From NCBI GenBank assembly GCA_007130675.1, contig SLSB01000370.1:1-20395 (forward strand): 20,395 nucleotides of DNA. Direction: 5' to 3'. The translations under genes and the position numbers were made by a program. The DNA comes from Candidatus Hydrogenedentota bacterium. Its GTDB lineage: Bacteria > Hydrogenedentota > Hydrogenedentia > Hydrogenedentales > SLHB01. Position 1 is the stretch's first letter, and every line of letters starts with the position of its first letter. The notes under the pieces were generated by a model. It was not told the DNA's origin. It saw only the letters and a list, made by a program, of their open reading frames with translations, and searched no databases. Shown piece by piece: positions 1-6,973 of this stretch.

Positions 1-626
1 CTGGTCATGCCATCCGTTTTGCCGTCGCGCGCGGACCGCTCAACATCGCCGGCTTTTTCCTGGGAAACACCGAGTTTCTGATCGGGCTCAAGATGAACCC
101 CGACGAATCCCACGCCCTGCTCGATACGATCACGTCGTATATCGGGGACTGGCTGAAACTCCAGGCCGAGACCTTTCCCTCGATTGACGGGGTGCTGATT
201 CTCGATGACCTGGCCGGATTTGTCGGCCCCGATGATTTCGTGGAGTTTGCCAAACCCTATCTCGGGCGGACGTTCGAGGCGATTGACGTGCAGGTGCGTT
301 TCTTTCACAACGACGCCGAGGGCATGATCTGCGCGCCTCATCTCGCCGATATCGGCGTCAATCTCTTCAACTTCTCGCACAACCATCCCTTGAAAGACGT
401 GCGCGAGGCGGCAGGCGAAGCCGTGGCCCTCTTGGGCAATATTCCGCCGCGCGATGTGCTGGCCCAAGGCTCTCCCGAGGACGTACGGGAATCCGTTGCC
501 CAACTCCTTGAAACCGCGGGCGCCATGCCCGGCCTCCTTTTGTCGTGCGGCGGCGGCATGCCCCCGGGCGTACCCTCGGAAAACATCGACGCATGTATCG
601 CCGCCGCCGCTTCCTGCAAGGCATGA
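1..626 (+). CDS. Uroporphyrinogen decarboxylase (URO-D) family protein, 5' truncated
   Basis: The reading frame is open from base 3 and continues from outside the window, so only the C-terminal part (about 207 residues) is present. The reading includes LNIAGFFLG, then LILDDLAGFVGPDDF, LADIGVNLFNF, ALLGNIPPRDVL and the closing GGGMPPGVPSENID. This is the pattern of the URO-D TIM barrel, in which a late Gly-rich strand is followed by 'P.ENI'. The family includes HemE (uroporphyrinogen III to coproporphyrinogen III) and cobalamin-dependent methyltransferase relatives such as MtaA/CmuA. The visible tail, with a Cys in LLSCGGG, looks more like the diverse non-HemE members, but the substrate cannot be told from this fragment. 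It stops at TGA 624-626, about 100 nt before the entericidin gene, which has its own promoter. Confidence 0.85.
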   Translation, partial: GHAIRFAVARGPLNIAGFFLGNTEFLIGLKMNPDESHALLDTITSYIGDWLKLQAETFPSIDGVLILDDLAGFVGPDDFVEFAKPYLGRTFEAIDVQVRFFHNDAEGMICAPHLADIGVNLFNFSHNHPLKDVREAAGEAVALLGNIPPRDVLAQGSPEDVRESVAQLLETAGAMPGLLLSCGGGMPPGVPSENIDACIAAAASCKA

Positions 627-667
627 CCGCCGGAGCGACGCGGGAAAGCCGAGTATTCTTGGGGGTG

Positions 668-696
668 TTGACTCTGCTGCGGGCGTCTTCTATCAT
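668..696 (+). promoter_or_regulatory. Sigma-70-type promoter for the entericidin-like gene
   Basis: TTGACT at 668-673 and TATCAT at 691-696 are separated by exactly 17 bp. The expected transcription start near 703 leaves a leader of about 20 nt carrying the AAGGAGG ribosome binding site. The placement between the URO-D stop and the small lipoprotein gene supports independent transcription. Confidence 0.72.
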
Positions 697-724
697 AAGA
701 ACGTACAGACAAGGAGGAAGTACG

Positions 725-865
725 ATGAAATGGGTGCAAACCGGTGCTTTGGTGCTTGCGTGTGCCCTTGTCCTTTCCGGTTTGGCCGGATGCAACACGA
801 TTCGCGGAATGGGAAGAGACCTGCAGAAGGGCGGTCAGGCTATCGAGCGGGCTGCCGAAAGATAG
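725..865 (+). CDS. Entericidin A/B-family small lipoprotein
   Basis: A 46-residue protein. The start at 725 is chosen because a perfect AAGGAGG lies at 711-717, 7 nt upstream; the same frame is open further upstream, but that stretch overlaps the URO-D gene and has no family resemblance. Residues 1-22 form a lipoprotein signal peptide (MKW, then a hydrophobic run) ending in the lipobox L20-A-G-C23. The mature part begins CNTIRGMGRDLQKGGQAI, matching the entericidin family (Cys-Asn-Thr, Gly, amphipathic helix, Ala/Arg-rich end). Residue +2 is Asn rather than Asp, so outer-membrane sorting is expected by the enterobacterial rule. Entericidins of E. coli act as an envelope antidote/toxin pair (EcnA/EcnB). 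Only one member is seen here, so a toxin role is not implied. Confidence 0.85.
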   Translation: MKWVQTGALVLACALVLSGLAGCNTIRGMGRDLQKGGQAIERAAER

Positions 866-1063
866 ATAGGCCGTGTGCGGAATGTCCTGAGGAGAAGTGC
901 TGTTTAGGCGTGCCTCAACAAAATGCGAATGAATGTGGTCCGTGCGCCTTTTTAAGGACGAAGGACGCCAAGCTTGAAGTCACCATAAGGTCACATGCTC
1001 GTAATGAGGCATCAATTCCCTATTCTCTGCCCAGCGCGAAAAGACTTCTGCCCGCTTGAGGAG
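866..1063. other. Intergenic stretch without a recognised gene
   Basis: About 200 bp between the small lipoprotein gene and repeat copy A. No reading frame with family resemblance, no clear intrinsic terminator and no convincing -35/-10 pair at 16-18 bp spacing was found. The promoter of the downstream ATPase is therefore unlocated. Confidence 0.5.
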
Positions 1064-1222
1064 CATTAGCACGGATATTTTACAGCTTTAACTGCCGGGC
1101 ATCCGAGACTTATGCAAACGCTTTTGCATGAATGGCTTGCGATCTTCCGATGCCACAGGATGCCGTGAAATATCCCAAAACAAGCTGTTTGGAGAAAGAA
1201 CCGGTGCTTTCTTCGCAACCCA
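1064..1222 (-). repeat. Structured dispersed repeat, copy A (inverted relative to copy B)
   Basis: The reverse complement of this segment aligns almost end to end with 19143-19304 at roughly 80% identity by eye, with only a few short indels. It holds three nested inverted repeats. The outer stem is GGATATTTTAC (1073-1083) with GTGAAATATCC (1165-1175), one G-U when read as plus-strand RNA. The middle stem is GGCATC (1098-1103) with GATGCC (1149-1154). The apical stem is ATGCAAA (1112-1118) with TTTGCAT (1123-1129) and a 4-nt loop. The element ends 45 nt before the ATPase start codon. It has no obvious terminal inverted repeats and encodes no conserved protein: the frames shift between the copies. 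It could be a MITE-like element, a REP/BIME-like sequence or a cis-acting RNA. Confidence 0.8.
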
Positions 1223-1254
1223 ATGCTGCGGTCAGCCCATGAAACCCCTGGAAC

Positions 1255-1259
1255 AGGAG
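1255..1259 (+). promoter_or_regulatory. Ribosome binding site deciding the ATPase start
   Basis: AGGAG lies 8 nt before ATG 1268. The frame also has an ATG at 1223, but that codon directly abuts the repeat and has no Shine-Dalgarno sequence, so 1268 is preferred. Confidence 0.7.
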
Positions 1260-1267
1260 TAAATAGC

Positions 1268-4012
1268 ATGTCTCCTCCCGAAGAAAACACGGAACCGAAC
1301 GATGTACCGAAAGAAGAGTGGCATCATCTGGAAGCGTCCGAGGTGGCCGAACGGCTGGACACGGACATCGAGACGGGGCTTTCCGATGAAGAAGCTTCCA
1401 ATCGTCGTGAGCGGTATGGGTACAACGAACTGGGCGTAAAACAGGGCAGAAGCGCCATTGTCCGGTTTTTACTCGAGTTCAACCAGCCTCTGATCTACAT
1501 TCTCTTGGTTGCCGCCGTCGTGGCGCTCCTGCTGCAGGATTATGTCGACGCGGGGGTCATTTTCGCGGTCACGATCATCAATGCGGTCATTGGCTTTATC
1601 CAGGAATCCAAGGCGGAGAACGCCATTGCTGCCCTGGCGCGCTCGGTTACCACCGAGTCCACGGTCTTACGCGACGGCGATAAATCGCGCGTCGACGCCC
1701 GTGAACTCACCCTGGGCGATGTGGTGGTGCTGGCGTCCGGAGACAAGGTGCCCGCCGACATGCGCTTGGCGAGCGTGCGCGACTTGCAGGTGAGCGAGGC
1801 CGCGCTGACGGGCGAATCGGTGCCGGTCCAGAAGAGCACGAATCCCGTCGATGCCGACACGGTGCTGGCCGACCGCACCAACATGGTGTTCACGGGAAGC
1901 CTGGTTACCATGGGGCAGGCGCGGGGCGTCGTGGTGGCCGTCGGCGAACACACCGAGACGGGGCGCATCTCGCAGATGATGCAAGAAAGCGAAGGGCTGG
2001 AGACGCCGCTTACCCGCAAAATCCAGCAGTTCAGCAAAACCCTGCTGATGATTATTTTGGGGCTCGCGGCAGTGGCTTTCGCAATCGTGCTTTTCCAGGG
2101 CGGTTCGTTTCGAGAGGGCTTCCAGGCCGCGGTGGCGCTGGCGGTCGCCGCGATTCCCGAGGGGCTGCCGGCGGTTGTCACGGTCACGCTGGCAATTGGC
2201 GTCACCCGCATGGCGCAGCGCCATGCGATCATCCGCAAGCTTCCCGCGGTCGAGGCCCTGGGCGGCACCACCGTCATCTGTTCGGACAAGACCGGGACCT
2301 TTACAGAGAACGAGATGACCGTCCAGGCGCTCTACGCCGCCGGCGTGTCATACACGGCCACCGGGGTCGGCTATGAGGCAGAGGGCGAGATTCAGCGCGA
2401 CGAGGAGCCCGTCGTGCTTGACGAAAACCCCGTGCTTCGCGAATGCCTCGTGTGCGGTTTGCTGTGCAACGATTCCCACCTCGAGGAGCGAGAGGGGAAC
2501 CTTACTGTTGTGGGCGATCCCACTGAAGGGGCTCTTATCGTTTCGGCCCGAAAAGCCGGGCTGACCGCCAAAGAACTCGAGAAGAAGCATCCCCGTCTCG
2601 ATACCCTTCCATTCGAGTCTGAATTCCAGTATATGGCCACCCTGCATACCCTGCACAAAGCCAGCGATTCAGACCCGCCCATCGTTTATGTGAAGGGCTC
2701 GGCCGAGGCACTGCTCGACCGCTGCAGCTATGCCCTGGATGCCGAAGGCGAACAGACGGACCTCGACCGGGACGCTGTCGAGGATGCGGCCGAAGCCATG
2801 GCCGAAAAAGGGCTGCGCGTGCTGGCGCTTGCCCGCAAACAGGTTTCCAGCGAGCAAAGCGAGATCGACCACGACGACATTCAGGAAGACCTCGTATTTA
2901 TCGGGCTGCAGGGCATGATTGACCCGCCCAGGCCCGAGGCTATCGAGGCCATCCGCGCCTGCCAAACAGCCGGTATCCAGGTCAAGATGATTACGGGTGA
3001 CCATGCCTTGACCGCAGGCGCCATCGCGCAGCAAATGGAACTGGCCGGCCATGATGAAGACGCCCCGGTGTTTACGGGGAAAGAGCTGAGCGATATGGAT
3101 GACGCCACCTTGGCGGATAGTCTCGAGGAAGGCGCTGTTTTCGCCCGGATCGCGCCCGAGCAGAAATTGCGCATCGTGAAAGCGCTGCAATCGAAGGGCG
3201 AAATCACCGCCATGACAGGGGACGGCGTCAATGATGCCCCGGCGCTTAAACAGGCTGACATCGGGGTGGCCATGGGCATTACCGGCACCGAAGTTTCCAA
3301 GGAAGCGGCCGACATGGTGCTGACCGACGACAACTTCGCCTCGATCGAGGCCGCTGTCGAGGAGGGCCGCACCGTCTATAAGAATCTGCTCAAGACGATA
3401 GGCTTTATCTTGCCCGTCAACGGCGGCGAATCCATGACGATCATGATGGGCATACTTCTCGCGGCCGAGCTGCCCATCTTGCCCGTGCAGATTCTGTGGG
3501 TGAACATGGTCAGTTCGGTGGCCCTGAGTGCGACCCTGGCGTTCGAGCCGCGCACCAAAGATACGATGCTCCACCCGCCCCGAGACCCCAGAGAACCACT
3601 GCTTTCCGGCCGCCTGCTCTGGCGGATAGTGGTGATATCGGCGTACAATCTGGTCGCGACGTTCGGCATGTTCAAGTGGATCTCAGAAACCACTGGAAAT
3701 ACCGACTTGGCGCGGACCATGGCCGTGCACACGCTCGTGGCCGCCGAAACGTTCTATCTGCTTTGCATCAGCCGGCTCATTCCATCGCTGTTTGCCTACA
3801 TCAAGGATAAGACCGTGGAAATCGCGTACGTGCCGGCTATCGGCGTGGCCTGCGTCCTGCTTTTGCAGATTGTCTTCAGTCAGGTCCCAGTTTTTCACCC
3901 GCTGTTTGACACCGTGCCGATCAGCCTCTGGCAGGCCCTCCTGTGTTTGGGCGCAGGGTTTCCGGTTATTGTGCCCGCACTGATTCTCAAACGGCTCGCG
4001 CCCTTCACCTGA
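1268..4012 (+). CDS. P2-type cation-transporting ATPase (HAD-IC family)
   Basis: A 914-residue integral-membrane pump of normal P2 length. Visible in order: the N-terminal cation-ATPase domain (about residues 12-60); TGES actuator loop at 181-184; M4 motif PEGLP at 297-301; phosphorylation site DKTGT with D340; nucleotide-binding domain with KGSAEALL; hinge TGDGVNDAP with D652 and D656; and six C-terminal membrane helices. M5 carries N718-GG-E721, equivalent to the Asn/Glu calcium ligands of SERCA. In M6 the usual 'WVN..TD' is WVNMVSS (N746, S749, S750), so the Asp ligand is missing. This resembles the CtpF-like bacterial branch rather than classical PacL/SERCA. The exported ion (Ca2+, Na+ or other) should be left open. 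It is a single gene, preceded by repeat copy A and followed by an independent promoter. Confidence 0.93.
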   Translation: MSPPEENTEPNDVPKEEWHHLEASEVAERLDTDIETGLSDEEASNRRERYGYNELGVKQGRSAIVRFLLEFNQPLIYILLVAAVVALLLQDYVDAGVIFAVTIINAVIGFIQESKAENAIAALARSVTTESTVLRDGDKSRVDARELTLGDVVVLASGDKVPADMRLASVRDLQVSEAALTGESVPVQKSTNPVDADTVLADRTNMVFTGSLVTMGQARGVVVAVGEHTETGRISQMMQESEGLETPLTRKIQQFSKTLLMIILGLAAVAFAIVLFQGGSFREGFQAAVALAVAAIPEGLPAVVTVTLAIGVTRMAQRHAIIRKLPAVEALGGTTVICSDKTGTFTENEMTVQALYAAGVSYTATGVGYEAEGEIQRDEEPVVLDENPVLRECLVCGLLCNDSHLEEREGNLTVVGDPTEGALIVSARKAGLTAKELEKKHPRLDTLPFESEFQYMATLHTLHKASDSDPPIVYVKGSAEALLDRCSYALDAEGEQTDLDRDAVEDAAEAMAEKGLRVLALARKQVSSEQSEIDHDDIQEDLVFIGLQGMIDPPRPEAIEAIRACQTAGIQVKMITGDHALTAGAIAQQMELAGHDEDAPVFTGKELSDMDDATLADSLEEGAVFARIAPEQKLRIVKALQSKGEITAMTGDGVNDAPALKQADIGVAMGITGTEVSKEAADMVLTDDNFASIEAAVEEGRTVYKNLLKTIGFILPVNGGESMTIMMGILLAAELPILPVQILWVNMVSSVALSATLAFEPRTKDTMLHPPRDPREPLLSGRLLWRIVVISAYNLVATFGMFKWISETTGNTDLARTMAVHTLVAAETFYLLCISRLIPSLFAYIKDKTVEIAYVPAIGVACVLLLQIVFSQVPVFHPLFDTVPISLWQALLCLGAGFPVIVPALILKRLAPFT

Positions 4013-4038
4013 CGACGTTGGGGGCCGGGTACGCCGAA

Positions 4039-4058
4039 GCCTTTCGCTAACGAAGGGC
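4039..4058 (+). terminator. Weak hairpin after the ATPase gene
   Basis: GCCTTTCG, a CTAA loop, then CGAAGGGC form an 8-bp stem with one G-U pair, 26 nt after the ATPase stop. There is no following T-run, so it is only a possible terminator or mRNA 3'-end stabiliser. Confidence 0.3.
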
Positions 4059-4170
4059 GGAAATGCGTAAAACTATAAAAACAATTTGCCGCGACACGCA
4101 TCTGCGGCTGAACAAGAAAAATCGGATGTCGCGTGAATAAAACTCAAGAAAAAATTGTCAATAAAGATAG

Positions 4171-4199
4171 TTGACATCGAGCGGACGTTGTGATAAACT
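4171..4199 (+). promoter_or_regulatory. Strong sigma-70-type promoter of the porin gene
   Basis: A perfect TTGACA (4171-4176) and TAAACT (4194-4199) are separated by 17 bp, with AT-rich sequence just upstream (about 4130-4170) that could act as an UP element. The expected start is near 4206, about 280 nt before the start codon. It is one of the closest matches to consensus in the window, which fits an abundant outer-membrane protein. Confidence 0.8.
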
Positions 4200-4205
4200 C
4201 AGTCC

Positions 4206-4487
4206 GCAACTGATGGGGAATCCGTAGCCTATCCGACTTGGTGGAGGTGGCAAGCCGGGTGGGCGTTCCCTCGATGAGAGCCTTAGGTTGGGATGACAAC
4301 ACCATCATTGACGACCTCATTTTGGAGCCGAAAGGAGGGATGCAGAAGTCTAGCTAAAGACTGCTCCGAGGCTGTCAAGCATCGATGTGTGCCATAGATT
4401 CAGGGAGAAACGTCAGTACCCGCGTGAAAGGCACTTAGAGATCTTTCGCGCCGGGCTGGTAGCTATACATTGAGGAGAACACGCACG
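4206..4487 (+). ncRNA. Long structured 5' leader of the porin mRNA, class unknown
   Basis: About 280 nt between the predicted transcription start and the porin ATG. A long hairpin is visible: GCCTATCCGACTTG (4227-4240), a 10-nt loop, and CAAGCCGGGTGGGC (4251-4264). It has 13 of 14 positions paired, counting two G-U pairs, with one A-C mismatch, and is flanked by GGGAA/TTCCC (4216-4220 with 4266-4270). A second hairpin has AGTCT/AGACT (4347-4351 with 4358-4362) and lies inside GGAGC/GCTCC (4324-4328 with 4363-4367). GTGCC/GGCAC (4389-4393 with 4430-4434) may close a third domain. I could not match it to a riboswitch class I know. It may be a thermosensor, an sRNA target platform, or a separate small RNA ending before the gene. 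Confidence 0.5.
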
Positions 4488-6149
4488 ATGCGTAAATCTA
4501 TGTTTCTTGCACTTGCGGCAGTCATCGTTCTGACCGCAACGCCGGCAATCGCCGAGCTGCAAAATGTGATCGTGGGCGGCGAAGTCCGCATCCGCGGCAA
4601 CTATTACAGCAATGTCGTTACCGCGTCCAGGACTCCGCGGCCACTTTGGTTGGATCGCATTCCTGCGCCTGCCACTTGGGGTGCGGGCCTTCTTGGCCAG
4701 CGGTCCATTGGTGACCTGCCTTACGACCCCTTCCAGCCGGGAAGCGCGGTGCGCCGTCCTGTTGGTGCGCCGTTCCCAGCACGTGGCCGCAATGTGGTCG
4801 GCATGCTTGGCTGGAACAGCAGGGAGAATTCCCTGGACTTCGTAGAGCACCGGACCCGCTTGAACGTTGCAGCCGACTTCACCAATGAAGTCTCCGCGTT
4901 CATCGAGCTCGATGCCTATGACATTTGGGGCGAAGACTTCCGGTCCGATTACATCACCGGCGCAGACTGGGCCGGTGGGGCCAACGTCGAAATCTATCAG
5001 TCCTACATCGAAGCAAACGAGATGTGGGGCCTTCCGCTTCGGCTTCGTGTCGGCCGCCAGGAGCTCAGCTTCGGCAGCGGCTGGCTGGTCGGTGTGAACG
5101 ACACCTCGTCGTACTTCACGGGCCTTTCGTTTGACGGCGTGCGCGCGACCTACGGCACCGACATGTTCTCGGTTGACGTGTTCGCCACGCAGTTGTTCGA
5201 GATGGGTCCTGCCCAGAGCAGCGGCGACGTGTGGTTCTCGGGCGTGTACGCCAGCTATCTTGGTCTCGAGGACATCGTGCTCGATGCCTACTGGCTGTGG
5301 GTACGTGACCCCCGGACCTTGCGCGACACCCGCCTTGGTTGGTTGGGCGAGTGGTGGGAAGGCGTCCTGGGTCTTGACGACTACAGCACGACCCATCTGA
5401 ACACCGTTGGCCTCCGCGGAGCTGGCACCTTTGGTGCGTTTGATTTCGAAGCTGAAGCTGCTTGGCAGTTTGGCAACGCCGACCGGGTTGGTTTCTTGTT
5501 CCGGTCCGGCACTGTGTACGGCGATAGCGACGCTGATTTCAGCACATGGGCAGCAAACCTCGAGGTCGGTTACACCTTCGACATGGTGTGGCAGCCCCGT
5601 GTGTGGCTCGGCGGTGCGTATATCAGCGGCAACGACAACCGTGACATCGACTTCTGGGAATGGCTGAACCCCTTCAGCACGCTGTACCCCCGGGCGAGCG
5701 TAAGCTTCAACCGCCTGTTCTCGAATTGGGAATACAGTGAATTCCTGGACCAGAATGGCAGCCTCTCGAACGTCTGGCTCGTGCGTGGCGGTATCCAGGC
5801 CATGCCGACCGAGACCATCGAGCTGGCGGCTGTCGTGTCGTACTTCGAGGCCATCGATGCCTTTGAAGCCCCCGCACACTTCACCCTGTGGGGCCGCAGG
5901 TTCCCGATTGCCGGACCGTTCACCTTCTGGACGATGCGGAACTCGAAGGGCCTTGGCGTCGAGACGGGTCTGTATGCGACCTATCACTACAGTGAAGACC
6001 TGACCTTCTCGGCTGGCTGGGCGCACCTGTTCAGCAGCTCGGGCCTCACGGACGGCCAGTTCGTGTTGAACAACGGCTTGGGCTTCACCGGTGGTACCCG
6101 CGACCGCAGTGCCGATTATCTGTATCTGGAAGCGCGCATCAACTTCTAA
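4488..6149 (+). CDS. Outer-membrane beta-barrel porin, alginate-export-like
   Basis: A 553-residue precursor. ATG 4488 is chosen because GAGGAG lies about 9 nt upstream and the first 22 residues form a clean signal peptide (MRKS, hydrophobic core, AIA before E23). The in-frame TTG at 4470 would add a non-signal extension. The mature protein alternates short aromatic-rich strands. It contains 'RTRLNVAADF', then GRQE at 189-192 followed by LSFG and, further on, FDGVRATYG, the pattern of the Alginate_exp (AlgE-like) family. It ends YLYLEARINF with a C-terminal Phe, the usual outer-membrane barrel assembly signal. The likely role is a passive or substrate-specific channel; the substrate is unknown and alginate should not be assumed. 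Strong promoter, long leader and strong terminator make it a monocistronic, probably abundant, product. Confidence 0.85.
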   Translation: MRKSMFLALAAVIVLTATPAIAELQNVIVGGEVRIRGNYYSNVVTASRTPRPLWLDRIPAPATWGAGLLGQRSIGDLPYDPFQPGSAVRRPVGAPFPARGRNVVGMLGWNSRENSLDFVEHRTRLNVAADFTNEVSAFIELDAYDIWGEDFRSDYITGADWAGGANVEIYQSYIEANEMWGLPLRLRVGRQELSFGSGWLVGVNDTSSYFTGLSFDGVRATYGTDMFSVDVFATQLFEMGPAQSSGDVWFSGVYASYLGLEDIVLDAYWLWVRDPRTLRDTRLGWLGEWWEGVLGLDDYSTTHLNTVGLRGAGTFGAFDFEAEAAWQFGNADRVGFLFRSGTVYGDSDADFSTWAANLEVGYTFDMVWQPRVWLGGAYISGNDNRDIDFWEWLNPFSTLYPRASVSFNRLFSNWEYSEFLDQNGSLSNVWLVRGGIQAMPTETIELAAVVSYFEAIDAFEAPAHFTLWGRRFPIAGPFTFWTMRNSKGLGVETGLYATYHYSEDLTFSAGWAHLFSSSGLTDGQFVLNNGLGFTGGTRDRSADYLYLEARINF

Positions 6150-6188
6150 TGCGTATCCCGATAACCGGATAACCGGTGTGAAGACGTT

Positions 6189-6220
6189 ACGGCCCCCGCG
6201 GACATGTCCGCGGGGGCCGT
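6189..6220 (+). terminator. Strong hairpin terminator after the porin gene
   Basis: A 32-bp perfect palindrome: ACGGCCCCCGCGGACA (6189-6204) followed directly by its exact reverse complement (6205-6220), starting 40 nt after the stop codon. The hairpin is very GC-rich. The downstream tract (TTCTATTT) is only moderately T-rich, but the stem strength and position make termination the best reading. Being symmetric, it could act on transcripts from both sides, although no gene converges on it closely. Confidence 0.8.
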
Positions 6221-6973
6221 TCTATTTCCGCCGGTCTCAAGAGATTTGCACGAGACGCCGGTACAGGGTGGCGAGTTCTTTTGCCGCATGACGATTGTGC
6301 AGCAGAAGCCATCGGGATAGCACGAAAACGCACGTTGCCCCGCGCGAAAATGTGGCGCCGGGCCATGTGTGCGCCGGAGGTCAGACCAAACCGGCCGTCC
6401 GGCATCCCACGCTGCCCGAGACCGACCTCTACAGGAAACACACATTTCCGTCGCCCACGACGAGAACTCTATCGCTCCGGTGCACAAATAATTGGTCTTA
6501 GTGCGCATCAAAAAAAGCCATAGTCATTTGCGGATCCAGGCTGTGGGTCGCGGATTCCGACACGCGGGCAACCGATTCTCCGCTAAAGGGAAGCAGGCCT
6601 GCTTACCGGCTCTAAATCATAGTCGGACAGTTTCCCAAAGCCGCACTTCACGACGCTTGAGCTGCCGACCTGCTTCATTTCACGTTGATTCTTCAGTATG
6701 ACAGGCGCTTGATTGTGGAGCGCCTTGGCTCACGCTGTTCTTGAGGACTCTTGCCGTTTGGGGAGACACGAAAGACATGGGGTGAGTTGTCATTCTCGAA
6801 TACGCGGATGTTTTCTGGAGCGCCGTTGGCACAAGGAAAGCGAAAGGAGAAGGGGTCCCCGAAATGAGTCCTTCTTTCCACGCGGATGGGGGGTTGCTGT
6901 CCGCCTTCAGATGACACACTTGGAAGAGGGCCCTCCCGAACACACCCATTGAAGCATCCGGATTAAGCAGAGG
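6221..6973. other. 750-bp stretch without a convincing gene
   Basis: The open frames here are short, lack ribosome binding sites and show no recognisable motif or signal peptide. No tRNA-like T-arm motif was seen. The only structure noted is a 7-bp hairpin AGGCGCT/AGCGCCT (6703-6709 with 6719-6725); the word TGGAGCGCC recurs once more near 6819. The stretch separates the porin terminator from the end of the minus-strand gene run. It may contain the 3' untranslated end of that run or decayed sequence. Confidence 0.5.
6703..6725 (-). other. Small hairpin downstream of the minus-strand gene run
   Basis: AGGCGCT and AGCGCCT pair perfectly over 7 bp around a 9-nt loop. Read on the minus strand, it lies about 250 nt after the amaP stop and has no T-run behind it, so a terminator role is only a possibility. 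Confidence 0.25.

Noticed and set aside
1066..1290. 74-residue minus-strand frame across repeat copy A
   Set aside because: The similarity to copy B is at nucleotide level with frame changes, and there is no ribosome binding site.
4206..4487. Cobalamin, c-di-GMP or fluoride riboswitch in the porin leader
   Set aside because: The conserved core sequences of these classes that I know are not present; the leader is reported only as unassigned.
4413..6026. 537-residue open frame opposite the porin gene
   Set aside because: It is a codon-bias shadow: the plus-strand frame has a signal peptide, barrel motifs, C-terminal Phe, promoter and ribosome binding site, while the reverse frame has none.
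6680..6949. Minus-strand 89-residue frame in the gene-poor stretch
   Set aside because: No ribosome binding site, signal or domain; composition looks like translated non-coding sequence.
6221..6973. A tRNA or other known RNA gene in the gene-poor stretch
   Set aside because: No T-arm (GGTTCGA-type) motif with matching acceptor arms was found on either strand.
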